From Acidothermaceae bacterium (GTDB lineage Bacteria > Actinomycetota > Actinomycetes > Acidothermales > Acidothermaceae): a DNA stretch of 31,269 nt. Under the pieces are notes generated by a model. The model did no database searches and was not told where the DNA came from. It saw nothing but the letters and a program-made list of their open reading frames with translations. This document shows positions 24,348-29,583 of the stretch, one piece after another. Position 1 is the first letter of the stretch. The number at the start of each line of letters is the position of its first letter. The position numbers and the translations under genes were made by a program. The stretch is from NCBI GenBank assembly GCA_025925185.1, contig JAICLV010000008.1, positions 1-31,269 on the forward strand. The letters are read 5' to 3'.

Positions 24348-24866
24348 ATGATTCTGACGCAGCGTTTGGCGATGACGCCAATGTCGTGCGACGTGATGCG
24401 CGCGATTATGGCCGCCGATTGGCGGCAAGCCGACGGGCTGCTCGGAACGCCGTTTCCCATCGAGTGGCACAACGACGGGTGGAAATGGCTTGCACCACGA
24501 GTCGTCGAAGGCGATCACGACGCCCGTTTGCTGGACTGGGGCACGCGTCTAGTGCGTCTGACCGACGGTCCGGGGCCGGTAGTCGCGGAGGTCGGATTTC
24601 ATGGGCCGCCGGACGGCGACGGATGGGTCGAGATCGGCTACCGGGTCGTCACCGGTTATCGACGCCGCGGCTTTGCCGAAGAGGCGAGCCGCGGCCTGCT
24701 CGACTGGGCCCTCACCCGGGGTGTGGCCGGTGTGCGAGCAGCGATCACCCCCGCCAACGAGGCCTCTACCAGGCTGGCCCAAAAACTCGGCTTCGCGCTC
24801 GCGGGCAGTTCATGGCATGAGGTGCTCGGCGAACAGTTGATCTTCGAGCGTCCCCGACTGTCCTAG
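24348..24866 (+). CDS. GNAT-family N-acetyltransferase (RimJ/RimL-like)
   Basis: A 172-residue acetyltransferase. The acetyl-CoA-binding motif A is VEIGYRVVTGYRRRGFAEEA (about 94-113), containing the R/Q-x-x-G-x-G/A-type loop as RRRGFA. Motif B follows as AAITPANEASTRLAQKLGF, with the Asn-x-x-S and LGF landmarks typical of RimJ/RimL-like enzymes that acetylate protein N-termini or small amines. Substrate is unknown. The ATG at 24348 has GGAG five bases upstream. It is the last plus-strand gene before a strong hairpin and the oppositely oriented ssrA. Confidence 0.9.
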   Translation: MILTQRLAMTPMSCDVMRAIMAADWRQADGLLGTPFPIEWHNDGWKWLAPRVVEGDHDARLLDWGTRLVRLTDGPGPVVAEVGFHGPPDGDGWVEIGYRVVTGYRRRGFAEEASRGLLDWALTRGVAGVRAAITPANEASTRLAQKLGFALAGSSWHEVLGEQLIFERPRLS

Positions 24867-24984
24867 GCGGCTCGGTTGATGCGCAGACTGCACGCCCAAC
24901 ACCGTGCGCCGTGGCTGGAGCGTCGGGGGGACACATTCAGCCGCCGACGCGCCTCCGAAGGAGCAGGTCCGACACCTCGGCAGC

Positions 24985-25042
24985 GTGAAACCCGAAGACG
25001 ACGAACGCCGGGACCATCAGGCCCCGGCGTTCGTCATTTCAC
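24985..25042 (-). terminator. Two-tier hairpin terminator between GNAT gene and ssrA
   Basis: A perfect 13-bp inverted repeat (GACGAACGCCGGG at 25000-25012 and its complement at 25023-25035) encloses a ten-base loop. An outer GTGAAA/TTTCAC pair (24985-24990 and 25037-25042) extends it around an asymmetric bulge. Read on the minus strand it begins about 40 bases after the tmRNA 3' end and is followed by a mildly T-rich stretch; it could also stop plus-strand transcripts from the GNAT gene. Confidence 0.75.
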
Positions 25043-25081
25043 GCGACTTCCAGCCTTCGTCATTCTGCGAAAACCCCTGTG

Positions 25082-25450
25082 TGGAGGTGCCGGGAATCGA
25101 ACCCGGGTCCTTCGGCGATGAAACAGGGCTTCTCCGGGCGCAGCCTGCTGTGTCTTTCTCAGCCCCGACGGTCTTACAGGCAAGCCGTCGTGACGGGCTC
25201 AGCTGCTGTTTGGTTTCCCGATCGACCCCGCAGCCGGGTCGTCCGGTTGAGCCTCCTGCTGATGCCAGGTCCTAGGCCGGAGGCGCTCCTAGGCTGACAG
25301 CGTCGCAACTCGCTTAGGCAGCGAGAGCGTACGCGGCGCGATTAGTATCGGCGCTTATTTCTTTTGCAGCGTGTGGTTTACGAGATCATCGCTGCCTTCC
25401 TCGGCCCGCTTCCCCTGCCTCGACGTCCGAAGTCGAAACCAGTCACCCCC
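25082..25450 (-). ncRNA. ssrA: Transfer-messenger RNA (tmRNA)
   Basis: The 369-base RNA starts GGGGGTGACTGGTTTCGAC and ends CCCGGGTTCGATTCCCGG then CACCTCC plus one base. The 5' GGGGGUG pairs with 3' CACCUCC (seven pairs, one G-U) to make the tRNA-like acceptor stem, and GGTTCGATTCC is the T arm. The internal reading frame encodes a tag of actinobacterial type ending YALAA. Several GC-rich pseudoknot-forming segments follow the tag. The 3' CCA is not encoded: the genome reads ACAC where ACCA would be expected, so CCA must be added afterwards. It works with SmpB, whose gene starts upstream on the same strand, to free stalled ribosomes and mark the unfinished protein for proteolysis. Confidence 0.97.
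25314..25352 (-). other. ssrA: tmRNA tag-peptide reading frame
   Basis: Minus-strand GCC GAT ACT AAT ... GCT GCC TAA encodes ADTNRAAYALAA followed by a stop. The resume codon is GCC, and the AATAAG upstream is the usual A-rich lead-in. The YALAA end is the protease recognition signal; the first half differs from the mycobacterial ADSHQRDYALAA. Confidence 0.95.
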
Positions 25451-25745
25451 TTGAAGGGATGGTGCGGTGAAGTCCGCTGTTCAGTTGTGCGATCCAGTCT
25501 ACGTCGCCGCGACGGCGGGCGCCGGGCCCCTGCAACTAGTCCGAGGACGCTCCTATAGCGGTGTCCATGCACGAGCTGCAGGGTCCAGGGCCCAAGCAGC
25601 GCCTCGGCGCAGGGGAATGCTCGCCTCACCTGGCGTCGACCGGCCGCGTTGGGCGTCTGAACTCGTCCGAGGATGGGTCTGTGGAGGCACCTTCGGACAC
25701 GCCAGCCCCCTGAACGTGATCAACTGGCGGAGGCCGGGGCGGTCG
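25451..25745. other. smpB-ssrA spacer (ssrA promoter/leader region)
   Basis: No gene is supported in these 295 bases, which lie upstream of ssrA on the minus strand. They must hold any ssrA promoter. The best -10-like hexamer is minus-strand TAGACT (25496-25501), 46 bases before the mature 5' end, next to a perfect CGTCGC-C-GCGACG inverted repeat (25502-25514), but no -35 fits. A near-identical 14-base element, AACT(A/C)GTCCGAGGA, occurs at 25534-25547 and again at 25660-25673. Confidence 0.45.
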
Positions 25746-26225
25746 CTACTCCGTCATGCCCTTGGAGCGGCGGCCCATCGCCCGGGCGATTTCGCGGCCG
25801 GCTTGCCGCTCGGCCAGCGCCTGCCGCTTGTCGTACGACTTCTTGCCGTGCGCCAACGCCAACTCAACCTTGGCCCGGCCGTCTTTGAAGTACAGCGACA
25901 GCGGCACCAGCGTCACGCCGGTGTCGCGCGTCTTGCCTATCAACCGCATGATCTCCTTGCGGTGCAGCAAGAGCTTGCGGTTGCGCCGCGGCTCATGGTT
26001 GGTCCAGGTGCCCTCGGTGTACTCGGGGATGTGCACCCCTTGCAACCACACCTCGCCGTCCTTGATGAGCGCGTAGCCGTCGACCAGCGACGCGCGCCCG
26101 GCGCGCAACGACTTCACCTCGGTGCCGGTCAACACAACGCCGGCCTCAAAGACGTCGTCGATATGGTAGTCGTGGCGGGCTTTCTTGTTGCTGGCGATGA
26201 GTTTTCGGCCGCTCTCCTTCGGCAT
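25746..26225 (-). CDS. smpB: SsrA-binding protein SmpB
   Basis: A 159-residue RNA-binding protein that delivers tmRNA to stalled ribosomes. The sequence has the family landmarks: [45 protein letters not shown] (9-53), [16 protein letters not shown] (77-92), [29 protein letters not shown] (106-134) and a basic C-terminal tail that enters the mRNA channel. Length is normal. Its ATG shares one base with the TGA of the S41 peptidase gene upstream, so the two are coupled. ssrA follows on the same strand about 300 bases downstream, the common actinobacterial pairing. Confidence 0.98.
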   Translation of the reverse strand: MPKESGRKLIASNKKARHDYHIDDVFEAGVVLTGTEVKSLRAGRASLVDGYALIKDGEVWLQGVHIPEYTEGTWTNHEPRRNRKLLLHRKEIMRLIGKTRDTGVTLVPLSLYFKDGRAKVELALAHGKKSYDKRQALAERQAGREIARAMGRRSKGMTE

Positions 26226-27412
26226 CAGCCGTGCCCGCCCGTGCCGGCGTCGGCGATCAGACCCGACAGCACCTCGACGGCCTGCGCCTCCGCGACCGAC
26301 GACGAGGTGCCCGACGCGACGGGCACGTCGGGGTGCACGCCCACGCCGTCGAGCGAGCGCCCGGACGGCGTGCGGTACGACCCGACGGTGAACTCGATCG
26401 CCGACCCGTCGGAGAGCACCTTCGGCTCCTGCACCGACCCCTTGCCGAACGTCTGCGAGCCCACGACCACTGCGCGGTTGCGGTCTTGCAGGGCGCCGGT
26501 CACGACCTCGGCCGCGCTCGCCGTGCCGCTGTCGACCAAGACAGCAAGTGGAGTGCCTGTGTCGCCGCCCTTTTTCGCGTTGAGTTCCAAGGGTTGCGCG
26601 CCGCGCCGCTCGAACGTCGCGACCTGCCCGCCGTCCAAGAAGACGGATGCCGTGCGCACGCCCTCGTCGAGCAGACCGCCCGGGTTCCCGCGCAGGTCGA
26701 GGATGATCCCCGACAGGTGCCGCTCGCGCGCGGTCGCGTCAAACGACGCCACCTTCGCACCCACGCCCTTGCTGAACGCCCGCACCTTGATGATCATCAC
26801 AGGACCGGTCACCTTGGCGGTGACGTCCTCGGTGGAGACGGTGACCCGCTTCAGCGCGATCGTGTGCTGCGCGCCGTCGCGCGTGTAGGTGAGCGAAACC
26901 GTCGTGCCGCCCGCCCCGCGCAGGGCGTTGACGACGTCCGGCACCGCCTTGCCCGCCATCGACGCGTCGCCGACGGCGCTGATGACGTCACCCGAACGCA
27001 GGCCCGCGGCGTCGCTCGGCGTGCCGGTCTGCACGCTCAAAACGCTGACGGCGCCGGAGGAGTCTCGGTGCACCCACAGCCCGACGCCGGTGTACTCGCC
27101 GTCCATGACCGCTTCGAACGACGCGTAGTCGTTCGGCGTGAAGTAGCTCGACCACTTGTCGCCCAATGCCTGCAACATGCCCTGGACGGCGGCCTTGTCG
27201 AGCTCGGCTTTGGAGATCGGCTTCGCGGCGCTCTGCTCCAAGGTGTTCGCCGCCTGCTCGAGCACGCCCGGTGACGGCGATGGCGCCGCGTCGCGCGCAC
27301 CGTCGCTCGACGACCCGCTGCCCATCACGCCAGTGAGCACTCCCCCGCCATACGCCGCGAGCACCACGGCGACAAGCGCGGCGGTGCGGGCGAATCGGCG
27401 GCTTAAGAACAC
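26225..27412 (-). CDS. Membrane-anchored S41 carboxyl-terminal processing peptidase
   Basis: A 395-residue C-terminal processing protease. An N-terminal membrane helix or signal anchor (8-30) is followed by a Ser/Pro-rich linker and a helical region (50-100). A PDZ domain lies at about 105-190 (YTGVGLWV...[14 protein letters not shown]), and the S41 core follows. The catalytic dyad is intact: Ser299 in [12 protein letters not shown] and Lys324 in [26 protein letters not shown] (239-252) is the hallmark strand. It acts outside the membrane. A TAGAAT hexamer six bases before the GTG at 27412 suggests an own, leaderless mRNA in addition to read-through from the flagellar genes 25 bases upstream. 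Its stop overlaps the smpB start by one base. Confidence 0.95.
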   Translation of the reverse strand: MFLSRRFARTAALVAVVLAAYGGGVLTGVMGSGSSSDGARDAAPSPSPGVLEQAANTLEQSAAKPISKAELDKAAVQGMLQALGDKWSSYFTPNDYASFEAVMDGEYTGVGLWVHRDSSGAVSVLSVQTGTPSDAAGLRSGDVISAVGDASMAGKAVPDVVNALRGAGGTTVSLTYTRDGAQHTIALKRVTVSTEDVTAKVTGPVMIIKVRAFSKGVGAKVASFDATARERHLSGIILDLRGNPGGLLDEGVRTASVFLDGGQVATFERRGAQPLELNAKKGGDTGTPLAVLVDSGTASAAEVVTGALQDRNRAVVVGSQTFGKGSVQEPKVLSDGSAIEFTVGSYRTPSGRSLDGVGVHPDVPVASGTSSSVAEAQAVEVLSGLIADAGTGGHG

Positions 27413-27418
27413 CGCCCG

Positions 27419-27424
27419 ATTCTA
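27419..27424 (-). promoter_or_regulatory. Candidate -10 element for a leaderless S41 peptidase-smpB mRNA
   Basis: Minus-strand TAGAAT, close to TATAAT, is followed by CGGGCG and the GTG start, with no purine-rich ribosome site. It lies in the 25-base gap after the 90-residue membrane-protein gene and would separate housekeeping expression of the S41 peptidase and smpB from the flagellar operon. The -35 region is weak. Confidence 0.5.
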
Positions 27425-27437
27425 CGGTGAGCGGCGG

Positions 27438-27710
27438 TCAGGCCGCTTGATCGCGTTCGGCCGTTTGCTGCGTGGCCTTCATTTCTGCCGTCTCCTGCCG
27501 GTTCTTGCGAATCATGTTCTGCAACCGGTACGAGTCGATCACGCTCGCCAGCACCGCCTGACCCGCCATGACGAGCGCCACCGCGATGCCGATCCGAATG
27601 AACATGGCGCTGACCGCCAGCGAGTGGTCGAACATGCCGTGCTGAATAGCCGGCCACGAGACGAGCAGCGCGAGCAACAAGCCGGCGCCTGACAGCTTCA
27701 GCCGGCTCAT
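27438..27710 (-). CDS. Small two-helix membrane protein of the flagellar operon, unknown function
   Basis: A 90-residue protein I do not recognise. Two hydrophobic segments are visible: about 6-22 (LSGAGLLLALLVSWPAI) and 35-58 (AMFIRIGIAVALVMAGQAVLASVI). A polar, probably cytoplasmic helix follows (RLQNMIRKNRQETAEMKATQQTAERDQA). Start at the ATG at 27710, whose ATGA overlaps the stop of the PilZ gene by four bases, so translation is coupled. That tight coupling ties it to flhA, the FlhF-like gene and PilZ, and a role at the flagellar base or in c-di-GMP output is a reasonable guess. The charged tail could be a docking helix. Confidence 0.8.
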   Translation of the reverse strand: MSRLKLSGAGLLLALLVSWPAIQHGMFDHSLAVSAMFIRIGIAVALVMAGQAVLASVIDSYRLQNMIRKNRQETAEMKATQQTAERDQAA

Positions 27711-28333
27711 GCTTGCATCGCCGCCCTCGCCCGCAGTTGCACCTCGAAGACGAACCGCCTGATCGCGTCGGATTCCTTGCGCCCCGCCTCGAAAGCGATC
27801 ACGACCTCCGTCTGCCCGAGCTCGGTCACCGAAGTCCGGACGACGTGACCCGGGATCTCCAGCGGCTCGCCGGAAATCGTGACGTGGATGGTGGTGGCCG
27901 CCATCTCCTCGAGGTCGCGGCGCGCGATGCGCACCCGGAAGCCGCCCTCGGAGATGTCGATCGTGGTGCCCGGCAAGACAACGCCTGGAAAGAACAGCAA
28001 AACCGCGACCGCCGCGCGAGCCCGCACGTAACGGCGCCGCTGGATCAGCGTCGCGGTGTAGAGCGGACGCAACCGCCAAAGCCTTGGCCGGCTGGAAATG
28101 TGCTCGACCAACTCGCAAGGTTGCTCGTATCGTCCGCGCTGCGACACCCACGAAAGCTGCAGCGTGCGGTCGCCGCTCTCCAGCATGGCGGCGTTCGCGC
28201 CGTACGGCGCCGCGACGATGACCGTGTCGGTCGCCATATCCTCAATGCGCGATGGGTAATCGATGCCGTCGTCGCCGATGCGCAGCGACACAAGCGCGTT
28301 CAGCGACAACATGTCGACGCTGACGTTGCTCAC
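27707..28333 (-). CDS. PilZ-domain c-di-GMP receptor (YcgR-like layout)
   Basis: A 208-residue cytoplasmic protein. Residues 1-90 form a beta-rich N-terminal domain like that of YcgR. The PilZ domain covers about 98-205 and keeps both c-di-GMP-binding motifs: RxxxR at Arg100-Arg104 (QRRRYVR) and DxSxxG at Asp126-Gly131 (DISEGGFRV). In enterobacteria such proteins brake the flagellar motor when c-di-GMP is high; the same role is inferred here. The start is taken as the GTG at 28333, whose GTGA overlaps the stop of the FlhF-like gene by four bases; upstream extension to 28372 would add Gly/Pro-rich residues antisense-like in composition. Its stop overlaps the 90-residue gene. Confidence 0.92.
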   Translation of the reverse strand: MSNVSVDMLSLNALVSLRIGDDGIDYPSRIEDMATDTVIVAAPYGANAAMLESGDRTLQLSWVSQRGRYEQPCELVEHISSRPRLWRLRPLYTATLIQRRRYVRARAAVAVLLFFPGVVLPGTTIDISEGGFRVRIARRDLEEMAATTIHVTISGEPLEIPGHVVRTSVTELGQTEVVIAFEAGRKESDAIRRFVFEVQLRARAAMQA

Positions 28334-29583
28334 GACGCCGCCACCAACCGGTCGACCAGCAGACCCGCCCACGCGCCCGGGGTCGCCGGACGTCCGTCAA
28401 GCCAGGCCACCGGGATGTTCAGCTGCAGCACCGACGCCGGGTCGCTGCTCGCGTCGACGTCCGTGACGACGAGACCGTCGGTGTGCCCGAGCCGGTCTGC
28501 CCACCGCGCGACGTCCTCGGTCTTGCGCGTCGCGGGGACGACGAGCCACACCGTCGCCGCGTCCAGCGCGGCGACCGCCTGGCGGCTCCACGCCGCGGCC
28601 TTCACGCTCATCGGCGCGTCGACGACCACGATCGTCGGCGTCGTCCGCTTGCGCCATCGCTCCAGCCGCACCCGCAGCTGCTCGAGGTCGGTGACGCGGC
28701 GGGCGGGCGCGATCCGAGCCGGCGCGCCGCCGACGGTCAGGTAGGCGAGCGCCTTCTCGTCGAGCCCCATCGCGTGCGCGACCTGCAGCGCGGCGTCCCA
28801 CGCCCCTTCGCCCTCACCGACGATCGCGACGACGTTGCCACCTGTCACGGGCAGCCGCGGCGCTGGCGGCAGCGAGCGCAACCCGGCGACCAGCAGCGAC
28901 AGCAGGTCGCCGCGCTCGCGGGCCGGAAGCATCGTTCGCGGCAATCCCAGGTCGCGTAGGTCGCGAAGCGAGATCTCGGACGACGCGGCGCGCGCGGCCG
29001 ACCGCGATTTCCGCACCGCACGTGGCTGGGGGCGCTCGTCCTCCCTCGTCGGCACGACGACCCGCGCGGGCATGGCCGGCGCGAACGTCGGGCGGACTTC
29101 TACGGCCTTGTCCGCCGAGGGCTCGCGCGCCGGCTGCGCCGATGCGGGTTCGGCGACCGTCTGGGTCAGGCCGGCGAGGATGGTCGCGAACGACGCGCCC
29201 TCGGTCGAGACCGTCGGGCCGATGCCGGGCGTGAACGGCAGCGGTTCGGGATGCTGCTGCGTCACCCGTGACTGGAGCTCGCGATCGCTGATCGCGTCGG
29301 CCAGGTCGAGCAGCGAGATCGGCCGCTCGTCGGCATCGGGATTCCCGCGCCCCACGCGGGCGTCGTCCGGGTTGCTCGCGTCGTTGAAATTCGCGGCGTT
29401 GATCGCGTCGTGGATGTCCTCGTTGAGCTCGATGCTGAGCTCGAAATGCTCGCGCGCGAAGAAGCCCCCGATGCCACCGCTGCGCACCTTGTCGGCCTTG
29501 ACGATCCGCACGTCCTCGCCATACTCGTCGCGAGCGCGCACCAGAAGTTCCTCAAGGTCGGGACCATCAAGCTGCATTCGCAC
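28330..29583 (-). CDS. FlhF-like flagellar protein with degraded GTPase motifs
   Basis: A 417-residue protein between flhA and PilZ, the usual place of FlhF. The N-terminus (MQLDGPDLEELLVRARDEYGEDVRIVKADKV) matches the FlhF start, where a helix binds the flagellar machinery. A long Pro/Ala-rich linker (about 110-200) leads to an SRP-GTPase-like NG region (210-417). Every nucleotide motif is changed: the P-loop reads VGEGEGAWD (255-263) with no Lys-Thr/Ser, the DTAG motif is VVDAPMS (320-326), and the TKxD base-specificity motif is TDVD (374-377). GTP binding is therefore unlikely and a structural role is inferred. The start is a GTG at 29583 or the ATG at 29577; both overlap the flhA stop. 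An alternative is a ParA/SIMIBI pseudo-ATPase. Confidence 0.75.
   Translation of the reverse strand: MRMQLDGPDLEELLVRARDEYGEDVRIVKADKVRSGGIGGFFAREHFELSIELNEDIHDAINAANFNDASNPDDARVGRGNPDADERPISLLDLADAISDRELQSRVTQQHPEPLPFTPGIGPTVSTEGASFATILAGLTQTVAEPASAQPAREPSADKAVEVRPTFAPAMPARVVVPTREDERPQPRAVRKSRSAARAASSEISLRDLRDLGLPRTMLPARERGDLLSLLVAGLRSLPPAPRLPVTGGNVVAIVGEGEGAWDAALQVAHAMGLDEKALAYLTVGGAPARIAPARRVTDLEQLRVRLERWRKRTTPTIVVVDAPMSVKAAAWSRQAVAALDAATVWLVVPATRKTEDVARWADRLGHTDGLVVTDVDASSDPASVLQLNIPVAWLDGRPATPGAWAGLLVDRLVAAS

Noticed and set aside
24876..25297. Small plus-strand frames containing VEVPGIEPGSF
   Set aside because: This peptide string is the translation of the tRNA-like end of tmRNA (GGTGCCGGGAATCGAACCCGG); it is a well-known false protein.
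25467..26888. 473-codon plus-strand open frame opposite smpB and the S41 peptidase
   Set aside because: It is antisense to two clear genes and has no domain, only composition expected of GC-rich antisense DNA.
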